Assembly (NCBI RefSeq): GCF_019739195.1
Contig: NZ_JAHHDS010000003.1
Coordinates: 2,232,001-2,296,000 of the forward strand
Origin: Microcella sp.
GTDB taxonomy: Bacteria; Actinomycetota; Actinomycetes; Actinomycetales; Microbacteriaceae
Length of the DNA stretch: 64,000 nucleotides
Reading direction: 5' to 3'
Part shown: in pieces, positions 1 through 11,800 of the stretch
How positions within the stretch are numbered: the first letter of the stretch is position 1
How the letters are laid out: each line of letters opens with the position of its first letter
Notes under the pieces: model-generated
What the model was told of the DNA's origin: nothing
Databases searched by the model: none
The model's input: the letters and a program-made list of their open reading frames with translations, nothing else
Program-made: the position numbers and the translations under genes

Positions 1-1
1 G

Positions 2-1117
2 TGCGCCTTCGCTCCGGGCGAAGGTGCCTGCGGCGGCATGTACACCGCGAACACGATGGCGAGCGTGGCCGAGGCGCTCGGGTTGAGCCTTCCGGGTTCG
101 GCGAGCCCCGCGTCGTACGATCGCCGCCGCGACATGTACGCTCACCGCAGTGGCGAGGCCGTCGTCAACCTGCTGAATAAGGGCATCACGGCGCGCCAGA
201 TCGTCACGCGCGAGGCGCTCGAGAACGCCGTCACGGTCGCGATGGCGCTCGGCGGCTCGACCAACGTCGTGCTGCACCTGCTGGCGATCGCGAACGAGGC
301 CGAGGTGCCGTTCACGCTCGATGACTTCAACCGCATCGGCAGCAAGGTTCCGCACATCGGCGACCTCAAGCCGTTCGGTCGGTACGTCATGAACGACGTC
401 GACCGGCAGGGCGGCCTGCCCGTGCTGCTCAAGGCGCTTCTCGATGCCGGGCTGCTGCACGGCGATGTCATGACCGTCACGGGCAAGACGATGGCCGAGA
501 ACCTGGCCGAGCTGAACCCCGACCCGCTCGACGGCGACGTGCTGCGCTCGCTCGACAACCCGATTCATGCCACGGGCGGCATCACCATCTTGCACGGCTC
601 GTTCGCCCCCGAGGGTGCGGTCGTCAAGACGGCCGGCTTCGATGCGGCCGTCTTTGAGGGCCCGGCCCGCGTCTTCGAGCGCGAGCGCGCGGCGATGGAT
701 GCCCTGACCAACGGTGAGATCTCGGCGGGCGATGTCGTCGTCATCCGTTACGAGGGGCCCAAGGGCGGCCCCGGCATGCGCGAGATGCTCGCGATCACGG
801 CCGCCATCAAGGGCGCTGGGCTCGGCAAAGATGTATTACTCTTGACCGACGGTCGATTCTCAGGCGGCACAACCGGACTGTGCATCGGCCATATAGCTCC
901 CGAAGCGGTAGACGCTGGTCCTATCGCCTTCGTGCGCGATGGTGATCTGATCCGGGTTGATATCGCTGCTCGCTCCCTCGACCTACTGGTCGACGCAGAC
1001 GAGCTTGAGGCGCGCCGCACCGACTGGGCGCCCCTGCCCCCGCGCTATACCCGTGGCGTTCTCGCCAAGTACTCGAAGCTCGTGCGCTCTGCCGCGCAAG
1101 GAGCCGTCACCGGGTAG
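2..1117 (+). CDS. ilvD: Dihydroxy-acid dehydratase, 3' part
   Basis: The reading frame is open from the left edge, so the N-terminus lies outside the window; 371 residues are visible. IlvD dehydrates 2,3-dihydroxy-isovalerate and 2,3-dihydroxy-3-methylvalerate to the 2-keto acids before the final transamination of valine and isoleucine synthesis. The visible part opens with [11 protein letters not shown], a conserved IlvD/Edd motif with an iron-sulfur ligand cysteine. It also carries GGPGMREM and TDGRFSGGT near the C-terminus, both typical of the family. It ends 55 bp before ilvB. Bases about 830-1000 use A/T-ending codons (tta, cga, ata, gta) much more than the rest of the gene. Confidence 0.96.
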   Translation, partial: CAFAPGEGACGGMYTANTMASVAEALGLSLPGSASPASYDRRRDMYAHRSGEAVVNLLNKGITARQIVTREALENAVTVAMALGGSTNVVLHLLAIANEAEVPFTLDDFNRIGSKVPHIGDLKPFGRYVMNDVDRQGGLPVLLKALLDAGLLHGDVMTVTGKTMAENLAELNPDPLDGDVLRSLDNPIHATGGITILHGSFAPEGAVVKTAGFDAAVFEGPARVFERERAAMDALTNGEISAGDVVVIRYEGPKGGPGMREMLAITAAIKGAGLGKDVLLLTDGRFSGGTTGLCIGHIAPEAVDAGPIAFVRDGDLIRVDIAARSLDLLVDADELEARRTDWAPLPPRYTRGVLAKYSKLVRSAAQGAVTG

Positions 1118-1172
1118 ACAGCTGCGGGCTTTCCGCTTTCGATCACCGACCTCTCGCTAGGACACTCATCTC

Positions 1173-3020
1173 ATGACCACGGAATCGACCCCCGTGACCA
1201 CACCGTCGGCCCCTGCGCCGAAGGCCTCCGCTCGCGCGGCGAAGAGCGCCGCCGAGCCGCCGATGCTGACGGGCTCGGGCGCCATTCTGGCCTCGCTCGA
1301 GAAGCTCGGCGTCACCGACGTCTTCGGCCTGCCCGGCGGCGCGATCATGCCTTTTTACGACGAGCTCATGGCCTCGACGGCGATCCGCCACATCCTCGTG
1401 CGCCACGAGCAGGGTGCGGGCCACGCGGCTGAGGGCTACGCTGCCGCGAGCGGCCGCCTTGGCGTGTGCATTGCGACGTCGGGCCCCGGCGCGACGAACC
1501 TCGTCACGGCGATCGCGGATGCTCACATGGACTCCGTGCCCCTGCTCGCGATCACCGGCCAGGTGTTCTCGAGCTCGATGGGCACCGACGCCTTCCAAGA
1601 GGTCGACATCACCGGCATCACGATGCCCATCACGAAGCACTCGTTCCTCGTGACCGACCCGGCCGACGTGCCGGGAGTCATCGCTGCCGCTGTGCACATC
1701 GCCACGACCGGCCGCCCTGGCCCGGTGCTCGTCGACGTCACGAAAGACGCGCAGCAGAAGTCGGCGCCATTCATCTGGCCGCCGAAGGTCGACCTGCCCG
1801 GGTACCGCCCCGTGACCAAGGCGCACGGCAAGCAGATTCAGGCCGCGGCCCAGATGATCGTCGAGGCGCGCAAGCCCGTGCTGTACGTCGGAGGCGGCGT
1901 CGTGCGTTCGGGTGCGAGCCGAGAGCTGCTGGCTTTCGCCGAAAAGACCGGCGCGCCCGTTGTGACGACGCTCATGGCCCGCGGGGCCTTCCCCGACTCG
2001 CACCGCCAGAACCTGGGCATGCCGGGCATGCACGGCACGGTTCCGGCTGTTCTCGCCCTGCAAGAGAGCGACCTGCTCATCGCGCTCGGCTCGCGCTTCG
2101 ATGACCGCGTGACGGGCAAGGTGAGCGAGTTCGCTCCCGGTGCGAAGGTCATCCACATCGACATCGACCCCGCCGAGATCGGCAAGATCCGGCACGCCGA
2201 CGTGCCGATCGTGGGGGATGCCCGCGAGGTGCTGCTCGATCTGCTGCCCGCCTTCGAGGCGGCGGCAGCGCAGCAGAAGCCCGACACGACCGACTGGTGG
2301 AAGCGCCTCGAGACGCTGCGCGCGCAGTACCCGCTCGGTTATGTCGATGACCCCGACGACGGTCTGCTCGCGCCGCAGGCGGTCATCGAGGCGATCGGTA
2401 AGCTCTCTGGCCCCGAGGCGGTCTACGCCGCCGGCGTGGGTCAGCACCAGATGTGGGCGGCGCAGTTCATCGAGTACGAGCGCCCCGGTGCGTGGCTCAA
2501 CTCGGGCGGCGCCGGCACGATGGGCTACGCCGTTCCGGCGGCAATGGGTGCCAAGGTCGCCCAGCCCGACCGGCTGGTGTGGGCGATCGACGGCGACGGC
2601 TGCTTCCAGATGACGAACCAAGAGCTCGCGACCTGCACGATCAACAGCATTCCGATCAAGGTGGCGATCATCAACAACTCGTCGCTCGGCATGGTGCGGC
2701 AGTGGCAGACGCTGTTCTACGACGGCCGCCACTCGTTCACCGACCTCGAGACGGGGTCGACCCGCGCGGGTGAAGAGACCCGCATGGTGCCCGACTTCGT
2801 CAAGCTCGCCGAGGCCTACGGCGCTCTCGGAATCCGCGTGACGCAGCCCGACGAGGTGGAGCCCGCGATCAGGCTCGCGATGGAGACGAACGACCGCCCG
2901 GTCGTCATCGACTTCATCGTCAGCCGTGACGCGATGGTGTGGCCCATGGTGCCCCAGGGCGTCGGCAACTCGTCGGTGCAGTACGCGCGCGACCACGCGC
3001 CCGAGTGGGACGAGGAGTAA
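1173..3020 (+). CDS. ilvB: Acetolactate synthase, large catalytic subunit
   Basis: 615 residues, normal family length. It condenses two pyruvates, or pyruvate and 2-ketobutyrate, to acetohydroxy acids using thiamine diphosphate, Mg2+ and FAD. After a loose 30-residue Ala/Pro/Ser-rich leader, [15 protein letters not shown] contains the glutamate that activates thiamine diphosphate. The C-terminal domain has the cofactor motif starting [14 protein letters not shown] and ending in NN. ATG 1173 follows a short gap after ilvD, and ilvN begins 5 bp downstream, so the two subunits are made from one transcript. The long open frame on the opposite strand is only a GC-bias shadow. Confidence 0.97.
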   Translation: MTTESTPVTTPSAPAPKASARAAKSAAEPPMLTGSGAILASLEKLGVTDVFGLPGGAIMPFYDELMASTAIRHILVRHEQGAGHAAEGYAAASGRLGVCIATSGPGATNLVTAIADAHMDSVPLLAITGQVFSSSMGTDAFQEVDITGITMPITKHSFLVTDPADVPGVIAAAVHIATTGRPGPVLVDVTKDAQQKSAPFIWPPKVDLPGYRPVTKAHGKQIQAAAQMIVEARKPVLYVGGGVVRSGASRELLAFAEKTGAPVVTTLMARGAFPDSHRQNLGMPGMHGTVPAVLALQESDLLIALGSRFDDRVTGKVSEFAPGAKVIHIDIDPAEIGKIRHADVPIVGDAREVLLDLLPAFEAAAAQQKPDTTDWWKRLETLRAQYPLGYVDDPDDGLLAPQAVIEAIGKLSGPEAVYAAGVGQHQMWAAQFIEYERPGAWLNSGGAGTMGYAVPAAMGAKVAQPDRLVWAIDGDGCFQMTNQELATCTINSIPIKVAIINNSSLGMVRQWQTLFYDGRHSFTDLETGSTRAGEETRMVPDFVKLAEAYGALGIRVTQPDEVEPAIRLAMETNDRPVVIDFIVSRDAMVWPMVPQGVGNSSVQYARDHAPEWDEE

Positions 3021-3025
3021 CCGCC

Positions 3026-4617
<1,592 letters not shown>

Positions 4618-4643
4618 CATCCACGCGAACGCCGTGCTTGCTG

Positions 4644-4669
4644 GTGCTGATGCGCGAGCGCATCAGCAC
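4644..4669 (+). terminator. Hairpin downstream of ilvC
   Basis: A perfect 11-bp inverted repeat (GTGCTGATGCG / CGCATCAGCAC) surrounds a CGAG loop 26 bp after the ilvC stop. There is no T-run, so it is an intrinsic terminator or 3'-end stabiliser of the kind common in high-GC actinobacteria. The next gene is convergent, so it could serve both strands. Confidence 0.6.
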
Positions 4670-4693
4670 GTCGGCAGCGCTGGGCGCTGAGGT

Positions 4694-5467
4694 TCAGCGG
4701 GGCCCCGGAGCAGCACGCTCCGGGGCGTACTCCTCTTTCCACGCGACCGTCGGTTCAGCGCGCGGCCGGGGGCCCTTGCACCCGGTGGCGAGCCAGACGA
4801 CCATCGCGATGGCGTTCTCGACGTGCGAGGCCAGAAACGCTCCGAGAATGAGCGGTGCGTAGAGCGCTGCCAGGTACGTGGCAGCACTGACCAGCCCTGC
4901 GGTGCGGCCCCAGAGCACCGCGAGAGCCACCGGGGCGAGCGCGAGAGCGAACCACCAGGGCGAGAGGGCGACACCGAGCGCCACGGAGGCGACCACGGCG
5001 AGGGTGCCGCCCGCGACCTGGGCGATCAATACCCGCCCCAAGCCGCGGCCGTGCCGCCACCAGCTCTCGAGCCCGACGGCGGCCCACATGACGCGAGCGC
5101 GCAGCCGGTGCACCCCGTTGTCGATGAGCGCGACGCGGAAGAGTTCATCGGCGTCGCGCCGCAGAGCGAGCCGCTGCTCTTCAGGCTCACGCAGCAGCTG
5201 CCCCACGAGCGAGTCGTGCATGATCGCGGGCAGCGTCTGGGTGCCGTAATTGGCGATGAGCCCCCACAAGAACGGCGGCACCGAGGCGAAGTCGGTGCTG
5301 TTGCCGCTGTGCGGCGGCAGGTCGAGCTGGTGCGCGGGCACACGCGTAGTGGTGCCGTCGCGCGGGTTGAGGTAGACGAAGTCGGCGGCGACCTGAAAGT
5401 CTCGCCCTCGACGGTAGACGAGCGGCAGAGCGCTCAACGGATCGCCCGCGGTCGTGAGAAATGGCAC
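4694..5467 (-). CDS. DUF1353-type protein with C-terminal membrane segments
   Basis: 257 residues. The first half resembles DUF1353: it has a TDFASVPPFLW motif near residue 57 and IMHDSLVG downstream, a histidine/aspartate pattern known in phage-like and bacterial DUF1353 proteins of unknown function. The C-terminal part has hydrophobic segments (GGTLAVVASVALGVALSPWW and two more), so the protein is probably membrane attached. I chose GTG 5467, which has GAGGGG 7 bp upstream; the longer frame would overlap the divergent gene at 5515. Function is not known. Confidence 0.75.
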   Translation of the reverse strand: MPFLTTAGDPLSALPLVYRRGRDFQVAADFVYLNPRDGTTTRVPAHQLDLPPHSGNSTDFASVPPFLWGLIANYGTQTLPAIMHDSLVGQLLREPEEQRLALRRDADELFRVALIDNGVHRLRARVMWAAVGLESWWRHGRGLGRVLIAQVAGGTLAVVASVALGVALSPWWFALALAPVALAVLWGRTAGLVSAATYLAALYAPLILGAFLASHVENAIAMVVWLATGCKGPRPRAEPTVAWKEEYAPERAAPGPR

Positions 5468-5514
5468 GTGATCACCCCTCAGCGATCGTACGACGGCGCT
5501 TGTAGAGTGAGCGC

Positions 5515-5964
5515 ATGTCAGAGTCCCCTTCGTCGTCACCGTCATCCGCGATGCCGGTGACGCCACCGAGTGGCACCACCGCCACGGAGCCGGCGCCTGC
5601 CGCTCGACCGCATCGCGCAGGAGCGATCGTGCTCGTCGCGGGAGTCGTGCTCGCCGTCGTCTCTCTGACGATGTCGGTCGTGTTCGGCCTTCTGGGCGCA
5701 CCCTATGTCGATCGCAGCGGTGGAGGTTTTCAGTTCAACTTCCAGTTCGGCGACCCCCGACCCGCGGTCTCGTTCCTCGGAATCGCGAGCCCCCTGCACG
5801 TCGTCGTCGGCGGCCTCGTCGGCATCTGGATCATCGTGCAGTCGATCGTGGCGATCGCCGCTGACTGGGGGAGGGCCGCCGGCATCGCGGCACTCATTAT
5901 CGCCGTGGTCACACCGATCGTGTCGTTCGCTCTGTTCATGGCGATCCTTCTCACCGCAGGGTGA
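5515..5964 (+). CDS. Small membrane protein, unknown function
   Basis: 149 residues. A Ser/Pro/Thr-rich cytoplasmic N-terminus of about 38 residues is followed by three predicted membrane helices, near residues 40-60, 95-115 and 125-147. The overall layout resembles DUF4190-like actinobacterial membrane proteins, but I do not recognise a specific family. It is first in a rightward run with the next two membrane-protein genes and is divergent from the DUF1353 gene, 47 bp away. Confidence 0.75.
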   Translation: MSESPSSSPSSAMPVTPPSGTTATEPAPAARPHRAGAIVLVAGVVLAVVSLTMSVVFGLLGAPYVDRSGGGFQFNFQFGDPRPAVSFLGIASPLHVVVGGLVGIWIIVQSIVAIAADWGRAAGIAALIIAVVTPIVSFALFMAILLTAG

Positions 5965-5987
5965 GTCGCGCTGGGTAGGCTCTGAGC

Positions 5988-6476
5988 ATGGCCCGCCCCT
6001 CTGCGTCTGACGACGACGCCGCACTGCGGTGGGATGACCTCGACGACCCGAGCTACTCTGATCCGTCGCTCGCGGCCCTCGCGCCCGAGCCGGCAGACGA
6101 CGACGCGGCAGGCGCGGGCAGCGCCACAGCCGACGGCGCCGCCGCGGGGGTGGGTGCCGCGCCCGGCCTCGAGCGAGCATCCGACGCCCGCTCTCCGCTA
6201 GCGACGCTGCTCACGGCTCTCGCCGCCGTCGTCTACCTGGCTTACACCGTGGGCTGGATCATCGGGATCGGCCTCGTGCCCCTCAGCGGCCCGACCCTCG
6301 TGATCGAGATCATGTACCAGTTCAGCGAGTTTCTCGCGATCATCGCTGCTCCGCTGTGGTTCGCCGCCGTCGTGTCGCTCACGCGAGAGGGTCGTGCCGC
6401 GCATCGGTTCGGCTGGCTCGCGCTCGGCGCGCTCGTGCTGGTGCCGTGGCCCTTCGTGCTCGGACTGCTGCGATGA
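5988..6476 (+). CDS. Membrane protein, unknown function
   Basis: 162 residues. An acidic, alanine-rich, probably disordered N-terminal region (about 65 residues) precedes three hydrophobic segments. It starts 23 bp after the previous gene, and its TGA stop overlaps the ATG of the next gene (ATGA), so all three small membrane proteins are likely co-translated. No family is recognised. Confidence 0.72.
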   Translation: MARPSASDDDAALRWDDLDDPSYSDPSLAALAPEPADDDAAGAGSATADGAAAGVGAAPGLERASDARSPLATLLTALAAVVYLAYTVGWIIGIGLVPLSGPTLVIEIMYQFSEFLAIIAAPLWFAAVVSLTREGRAAHRFGWLALGALVLVPWPFVLGLLR

Positions 6477-6835
6477 CGCGGCAGGCAATAGACGCCCCTG
6501 CTCGCATGTCGCGCGCGCACTGGGGTGTCACGGCGCTGCTCTCGGCGATCGTCGGCTGGTTCGTCTTCGACGGCGTGAGCTCGCTCGTCGGTCTGCCCGC
6601 GCTCTACGAGCAGCTGTCGAGCCAGCTCGGCCTCGAGGCGGCGCCTGTACCCTGGATTGCCCTGTGGGCAGGGGTCGTGCTTCCCGTGGTGCTCTTCGTG
6701 GCGGCCGTCGTCATCGCGCGCCGTGAGTCGATCACTCGATTCACGCTCGTCCTCATCGTGGCCCTCGCCGCGACCGCCGCGGTGCGGCTCTCGCTCATCG
6801 CAGCGGCGACAGGGTCGATCATCTTCGTGAACTGA
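6473..6835 (+). CDS. Small membrane protein, unknown function
   Basis: 120 residues with three hydrophobic segments, near residues 18-40, 60-80 and 88-112. I chose ATG 6473 because it overlaps the preceding stop by 4 bp, the usual sign of translational coupling. The longer in-frame opening would lie inside the preceding gene. Its 3' end converges on the DoxX-like gene with only 7 bp between the stops. Confidence 0.72.
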   Translation: MTRQAIDAPARMSRAHWGVTALLSAIVGWFVFDGVSSLVGLPALYEQLSSQLGLEAAPVPWIALWAGVVLPVVLFVAAVVIARRESITRFTLVLIVALAATAAVRLSLIAAATGSIIFVN

Positions 6836-6842
6836 GGGGGCG

Positions 6843-7262
6843 CTAGGCGAGCCCCACCCAGAGCACGAGGACGATGAGGGCGACCTGCATCGCGAGCCTC
6901 GGCCAGAACGGCACGGCGACAGGGCCGAACCGGTCGCGGTGCTGCGCGGCATAGGCGTTGGCCGGAAAAACGCACACCAAGAACACGGCGAGCGCGATGC
7001 CCGCCGCGGCGCGGGTCGGCTCGAGCACGAGGCCGAGCCCGCCGGCGATCTCGGCAACGCCCGTCACCCAGACCCAGCCCACGGGCGAGAACGGCCGGCC
7101 GTGAAAGGCGCGAGGCACCATCGCCGCCATGGTGCGTACGACGGTCGGCACGAAGTGGGTGATGCCGATAGCGACAAAGACGACGGCGGTGATGACGCGC
7201 GCCAGGTCGACAGGTGACCCTGCGAAGGGCACGAGCAGAGCATCCAGGGGCATGCCCGCCAT
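6843..7262 (-). CDS. DoxX-family membrane protein
   Basis: About 139 residues with four hydrophobic segments. The pattern near residues 23-33 (VVFVAIGITHF), the central VAEIAGGLGL segment and the C-terminal pair of helices match the DoxX/DUF417-like fold. These are small integral membrane proteins often linked to redox stress or quinone chemistry. Starts at 7262 (MAGMP) and 7253 (MPLDA) are both possible, as neither has a strong ribosome-binding site. It is divergent from serA. Confidence 0.75.
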   Translation of the reverse strand: MAGMPLDALLVPFAGSPVDLARVITAVVFVAIGITHFVPTVVRTMAAMVPRAFHGRPFSPVGWVWVTGVAEIAGGLGLVLEPTRAAAGIALAVFLVCVFPANAYAAQHRDRFGPVAVPFWPRLAMQVALIVLVLWVGLA

Positions 7263-7373
7263 TCTGCCCGTGCGGCCTGCGATACCCTGTGTGCACGGTC
7301 GCCCCCACCGCCGCAGGCCACCGTCTACCACCGCGTCTCCTGCTGGTACCTCTCTGCGTTAGGACTCCTCACC

Positions 7374-8966
7374 GTGCCCAAGCCGGTTGTGCTCATTGCC
7401 GAAGAACTGTCTCCCGCCACCGTCGACGCCCTCGGGCCCGACTTCGACATCAGGCAGGTCGACGGCACCGACCGGCCGACTCTGCTCGCCGCGCTGGCCG
7501 ACGCCCACGCGGTGCTCATCAGGTCGGCGACGCAGATGGATGCTGAGGCCATCGCCGCCGGAAAGACCCTCAAGGTCATCGCGCGCGCCGGCGTGGGCCT
7601 CGACAACGTCGACGTGCCGGCCGCCACGAGTGCTGGTGTGATGGTCGTCAACGCGCCGACGAGCAACGTGATCAGTGCCGCCGAGCTCGCCATTGCGCAC
7701 CTGCTTTCGCTGGCCCGCTACGTGCCCGACGCCAACGCCTCGATGAAGGCGGGGGAGTGGAAGCGCTCGAAGTACACGGGCGTCGAGCTCTACGAGAAGA
7801 CCGTGGGCGTGGTCGGCCTGGGTCGCATCGGAGTGCTCGTCGCTCAGCGGCTCGCGGCCTTCGGCGTCGAGCTCATCGCCTACGACCCCTACGTGCCGCC
7901 GGCGCGTGCGCAGCAGCTCGGTGTGACGCTCGTGACGCTCGACGAGCTCATGCAGCGCAGCGACTTCATCACCATCCACATTCCGAAGACGCCCGAGACG
8001 ACGAACCTCATCAGCACGGCCCAGTTCGCACTCGCGAAGCCGACCCTGCGCATCGTCAACGCCAGCCGAGGCGGCATCATCGACGAGGATGCCCTCCGCG
8101 AGGCACTCGCCACTGGCCGCATCGCCGGCGCCGGTCTCGACGTCTTCGTCAACGAGCCGCCCGTCGGCTCGCCGCTGCTCGACCTGCCCACCATCCAGCT
8201 CACGCCGCACCTCGGCGCCTCGACCGATGAGGCTCAAGAGAAGGCGGGTGTGTCGGTGGCGAAGTCGGTGCGCCTCGCGCTCGATGGCGAGCTCGTGCCC
8301 GACGCCGTGAACGTGGCGGGCGGTGTGATCGACCCGACCGTGCGCCCCGGCATTCCGCTCATGGAGAAGCTCGGCCAGGTCTTCGCGGCGCTCGCCGATG
8401 CCTCGTTCGCGAGCATCGATGTCGAGGTGCGCGGCGAAATCGTCGAGCACGACGTCAACGTGCTCAAGCTCGCGGCGCTCAAGGGCATCTTTAGCGCGAT
8501 CTCAAGCGAGCAGGTCAGCTACGTCAACGCGCCTCTGCTGGCCGAGCAGCGCGGAGTCGCCGTTCGGCTGCTGACCGAGGCCGACAGCCCCGAGTACCGC
8601 AATCTGCTGACGATTCGGGGCGCGTTGAGCGACGGAACGCAGCTGTCGGTCAGCGGCACCCTGGTCGGCGCCAAGCAGGTGCAGAAGATCGTCGAGATCA
8701 ACGGGTACGACGTCGAGGTGCCGATGGCCGAGCACTTCATCGTCATGCTCTACACCGACCGGCCCGGCATCGTGGCGATCTACGGCAAAGAGTTCGGTGA
8801 GGCGAGCATCAACATCGCGGGCATGCAGATCGCGCGGCACACGGCCGGCGGCCAGGCGCTGAGCGTGCTGACGGTCGACTCGCGCGTGCCCGAAGAACTG
8901 CTTGAGCGGCTGCGCACAGCGATCGATGCGAGCGTCATGCGCGAGATCACCATCGTCGAGCAGTAG
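7374..8966 (+). CDS. serA: D-3-phosphoglycerate dehydrogenase
   Basis: 530 residues, the long type I SerA found in actinobacteria. It oxidises 3-phosphoglycerate with NAD+ in the first step of serine synthesis. The substrate domain is followed by an NAD-binding GLGRIG at 148-153. Catalytic motifs are NASRGGIIDE (Arg), FVNEPP (Glu) and TPHLGAST (His). After the catalytic core come an intervening domain (about 320-450) and a C-terminal ACT domain beginning near MLYTDRPGIVAIYG for serine inhibition. The start is GTG 7374. A strong terminator follows. Confidence 0.96.
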   Translation: MPKPVVLIAEELSPATVDALGPDFDIRQVDGTDRPTLLAALADAHAVLIRSATQMDAEAIAAGKTLKVIARAGVGLDNVDVPAATSAGVMVVNAPTSNVISAAELAIAHLLSLARYVPDANASMKAGEWKRSKYTGVELYEKTVGVVGLGRIGVLVAQRLAAFGVELIAYDPYVPPARAQQLGVTLVTLDELMQRSDFITIHIPKTPETTNLISTAQFALAKPTLRIVNASRGGIIDEDALREALATGRIAGAGLDVFVNEPPVGSPLLDLPTIQLTPHLGASTDEAQEKAGVSVAKSVRLALDGELVPDAVNVAGGVIDPTVRPGIPLMEKLGQVFAALADASFASIDVEVRGEIVEHDVNVLKLAALKGIFSAISSEQVSYVNAPLLAEQRGVAVRLLTEADSPEYRNLLTIRGALSDGTQLSVSGTLVGAKQVQKIVEINGYDVEVPMAEHFIVMLYTDRPGIVAIYGKEFGEASINIAGMQIARHTAGGQALSVLTVDSRVPEELLERLRTAIDASVMREITIVEQ

Positions 8967-9031
8967 ACAGCCCCGCACTTCGCGCACCCGTGAGCCAGCG
9001 TTCGGCAGCGCGTCGACAGGCCATCGCACGC

Positions 9032-9063
9032 GGAAGAGCCCCGTCCGAAGACGGGGCTCTTCC
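9032..9063. terminator. Bidirectional terminator between serA and DUF6458 gene
   Basis: A perfect 14-bp stem (GGAAGAGCCCCGTC and its complement) with a CGAA loop lies between the convergent serA and the small DUF6458 gene. The stem starts with A/G and ends with C/T tracts, so it can act in both directions. Confidence 0.85.
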
Positions 9064-9082
9064 CGAAGCTGGGTGACCTTGT

Positions 9083-9340
9083 CTACTCGACCGGGTCGCT
9101 CGCGATCGACTCGCGGCGCGTGACTTGCTCGCCGTTGTTCGGGTCGACCTGCGTGCGCTGCGTCGTGACCGACGAGCGCTTGCGTGCCATGAGCACTCCG
9201 CCGATGACGACCATGACGACTCCGGCAACCATGAGGATGTATCCCACGGTCGTCAGGGCGATCCATTCGACGCTGACCTGCACGGCGAAGGCGAGGATGG
9301 CCCCGACCGCGACGAGGAATATTCCGAATCCAATGCTCAT
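9083..9340 (-). CDS. DUF6458-type two-helix membrane protein
   Basis: 85 residues. MSIGFGIFLVAVGAILAFAV opens the first helix, and a second helix (about residues 32-50) follows. The tail is polar, with RKRSS and a run of acidic and Thr/Gln residues. This matches the small DUF6458 family common in actinobacteria, whose function is unknown. ATG 9340 has AAAGGAG 9 bp upstream, which decides the start; a longer open frame runs through the intergenic region. Confidence 0.8.
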   Translation of the reverse strand: MSIGFGIFLVAVGAILAFAVQVSVEWIALTTVGYILMVAGVVMVVIGGVLMARKRSSVTTQRTQVDPNNGEQVTRRESIASDPVE

Positions 9341-9494
9341 TGTGAGAGCTCCTTTCGATCCGGGAGGTGACTCTATGGTCTGCGAGCAGTGAGCCGCACC
9401 CCCTTGACAAACGCCCCTCGTGCACCCGGCTACGCTGGAACGGTCGGGCATCCGCGAGTTCTCGGGCCTGACGTCGTCTATCTGGGAGGTTGCT

Positions 9495-10541
9495 GTGAGC
9501 CGCACGCTCGATCTGGCCGTCATCGGCGGCGATGGCATCGGCCCGGAGGTCACAGCAGAAGCCCTCAAGGTGCTGCACGCAGCCCTCGGCGACGACGCGG
9601 TCGTGCGCGAGACCGCCTATGACCTCGGTGCCGAGCACTACCTGAAGACCGGCGAGATTCTCTCTGACGAGACCCTCGAGGCCCTGTCGCAGCACGACGC
9701 GATCGTTTTCGGTGCCGTCGGCGGAGACCCGCGCGACCCGCGCCTTGCCGGAGGCATCATCGAGCGCGGGCTGCTGCTCAAGCTGCGCTTCGCCTTCGAC
9801 CACTACGTCAATCTGCGCCCGACCTTGCTCGCGCCGGGCATCGCGTCGCCGCTCGCCCATCCGGGCGCGGTCGACTTCGTGGTCGTGCGCGAGGGCACCG
9901 AGGGGCCCTACGTCGGCAACGGCGGTCGATTCCGGCAGGGCACCCCGCACGAGGTCGCCACCGAGGTCTCGCTCAACACGGCCTTCGGCGTCGAGCGGGT
10001 GGTGCGGTTCGCGTTCGCGCAAGCCGCCGTGCGCCGTCAGAAACTCACGCTCGTGCACAAGACCAACGTGCTCGTGCACGCAGGATCGTTGTGGCAGAGC
10101 ACCGTCGACCGCATCGCGCCCGAGTTCGCATCCGTCACCGTCGATTACCTGCACGTCGATGCCGCCACGATCTTCCTGGTCACAGACCCTGCCCGCTTCG
10201 ACGTCATCGTCACCGACAACCTGTTCGGCGACATTCTCACCGACCTCGCCGCGGCGATCGGCGGCGGCATCGGCCTTGCGGCGTCGGGCAACCTGAACCC
10301 CGACGGAGCCTTCCCGAGCATGGTCGAGCCCGTGCACGGCTCTGCCCCCGACATCGCGGGGCAGCAGAAGGCTGACCCGACGGCAGCGATCTTGTCGATC
10401 GCCATTCTGCTCGAGCAGCAGGCGCTGACGGATGCCGCAGCGCGCGTGCGCGCCGCGGTGCTCGCCGACCTCGCTGACCGCCCGAGCTCGGCGCGCTCGA
10501 CCTCTGAGGTCGGAGACGCCATCGTCGCTCGCTTGCGCTAG
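9495..10541 (+). CDS. leuB: 3-isopropylmalate dehydrogenase
   Basis: 348 residues. LeuB oxidatively decarboxylates 3-isopropylmalate to 2-ketoisocaproate with NAD+, the third step of leucine synthesis. The N-terminus after the start reads [18 protein letters not shown], the family signature. Also seen are VREGTEGPY, the catalytic Lys/Asp region (VHKTNVL and [16 protein letters not shown]), and the cofactor loop [13 protein letters not shown] chose GTG 9495 with GGGAGGT upstream. The 25 extra in-frame residues upstream look non-coding. ilvE follows 146 bp later, so leucine-pathway steps are clustered here. Confidence 0.95.
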   Translation: MSRTLDLAVIGGDGIGPEVTAEALKVLHAALGDDAVVRETAYDLGAEHYLKTGEILSDETLEALSQHDAIVFGAVGGDPRDPRLAGGIIERGLLLKLRFAFDHYVNLRPTLLAPGIASPLAHPGAVDFVVVREGTEGPYVGNGGRFRQGTPHEVATEVSLNTAFGVERVVRFAFAQAAVRRQKLTLVHKTNVLVHAGSLWQSTVDRIAPEFASVTVDYLHVDAATIFLVTDPARFDVIVTDNLFGDILTDLAAAIGGGIGLAASGNLNPDGAFPSMVEPVHGSAPDIAGQQKADPTAAILSIAILLEQQALTDAAARVRAAVLADLADRPSSARSTSEVGDAIVARLR

Positions 10542-10687
10542 ATCGCAGGGGGCGATCGGCCGACCGTGCAGACCCAGTGCGCCAAGCAACCACGATTGGC
10601 CTGAGCGCCCTCACCAGCGCGCAGAGTACGCTGAACCCACGTTCTCCCGGCGCCAGCGTGCTGCCGACGACCCTGCGAGGATCCACG

Positions 10688-11800
10688 ATGACGAACCTGC
10701 TTCCGATGGCCACGCGCGACCTGACCTGGTCCGTGACGATGAACGACGCTGCGCGGTCAGCGGACGAGCGCGAGGCCGTTCTCGCCGACCCGGGCTTCGG
10801 CAAGCACTTCACCGACCACATGGTCGACATCTGCTGGAGCGAGAAGGGGGGCTGGCACCGCCCGCGCGTGCAGCCTTACGGTCCGATCGCCCTCGACCCT
10901 GCCGCTGCCGTGCTGCACTACGGGCAAGAGATCTTCGAGGGGCTCAAGGCTTACCGTCACGCTGATGGTTCGATCTGGTCGTTCCGCCCCGACGCTAATG
11001 CTCGCCGCCTGCAGCGCTCGGCCCGGCGGCTCGCGCTGCCCGAACTGCCCGAACAGTACTTCATCGAGTCGTTGAAGCAGCTCATCGCCGTCGACGGAGA
11101 CTGGGTGCCGAGCGCTCCCGAGACGAGCCTGTACCTGCGGCCGTTCATGTTCGCGAAAGAGGCGTTTCTCGGTGTGCGCCCCGCGCACAAGGTGGCCTAC
11201 TACGTCATCGCCTCGCCCGCGGGCGCCTACTTCCACGGCGGAGTCACGCCCGTGTCGATCTGGCTCTCGACCGACTACGCCCGCGCGGGCAAGGGTGGAA
11301 CGGGCGCCGCGAAGACCGGAGGAAACTACGCCTCGTCGCTTATCGCGCAGGCCGAGGCGGCCGAGCACGGGTGCGCCCAGGTGCTCTTCCTCGACGCCGT
11401 CGAAGGTCGCTACCTCGAAGAGCTCGGCGGCATGAACGTCGTGCTGGTCTACAAAGACGGCACGCTCGTCACGCCGCTCAGCGACTCGATTCTCGAGGGC
11501 ATCACGCGCGACTCGATTCTGCAGCTCGCCGAAGACCGCGGTCACACGGTCGAGCGTCGCCGCGTGAGCATCGACGAGTGGCGCGAGGGCGTCGAGTCGG
11601 GTGAGATCGTCGAGGCCTTTGCCTGCGGCACCGCTGCTGTCGTGACCCCGATCGCGATGCTCAAGGCCAAAGATTTCGAGATCGGCAGCGCCGACGCCCC
11701 CGCGGGCGAGTTGACGATGTCGTTGCGTGCCGAGCTCACCGACATTCAGTACGGGCGTCGCGCCGACCCGCACGGCTGGATGCTGCGGCTGGATGCCTGA
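10688..11800 (+). CDS. ilvE: Branched-chain amino acid aminotransferase
   Basis: 370 residues, fold-type IV PLP enzyme. It performs the last step of Leu/Ile/Val synthesis, and the reverse. The active-site motif GAAKTGGNY places the PLP lysine at residue 209. Upstream are the substrate-entry motif [12 protein letters not shown] and the conserved RPFMFA. ATG 10688 has GAGGA upstream; ATG 10706 is an alternative. The stop overlaps the next gene's start by 8 bp. Confidence 0.95.
   Translation: MTNLLPMATRDLTWSVTMNDAARSADEREAVLADPGFGKHFTDHMVDICWSEKGGWHRPRVQPYGPIALDPAAAVLHYGQEIFEGLKAYRHADGSIWSFRPDANARRLQRSARRLALPELPEQYFIESLKQLIAVDGDWVPSAPETSLYLRPFMFAKEAFLGVRPAHKVAYYVIASPAGAYFHGGVTPVSIWLSTDYARAGKGGTGAAKTGGNYASSLIAQAEAAEHGCAQVLFLDAVEGRYLEELGGMNVVLVYKDGTLVTPLSDSILEGITRDSILQLAEDRGHTVERRRVSIDEWREGVESGEIVEAFACGTAAVVTPIAMLKAKDFEIGSADAPAGELTMSLRAELTDIQYGRRADPHGWMLRLDA

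Noticed and set aside
1143-2996. A 617-codon open frame antisense to ilvB
   Set aside because: Arg/His/Asp/Val-rich composition typical of the shadow frame of high-GC coding DNA; ilvB on the other strand has every family motif.
8502-10589. A 695-codon antisense frame across serA and leuB
   Set aside because: It crosses two unrelated genes and a strong terminator and has no recognisable domain; a GC-bias shadow.
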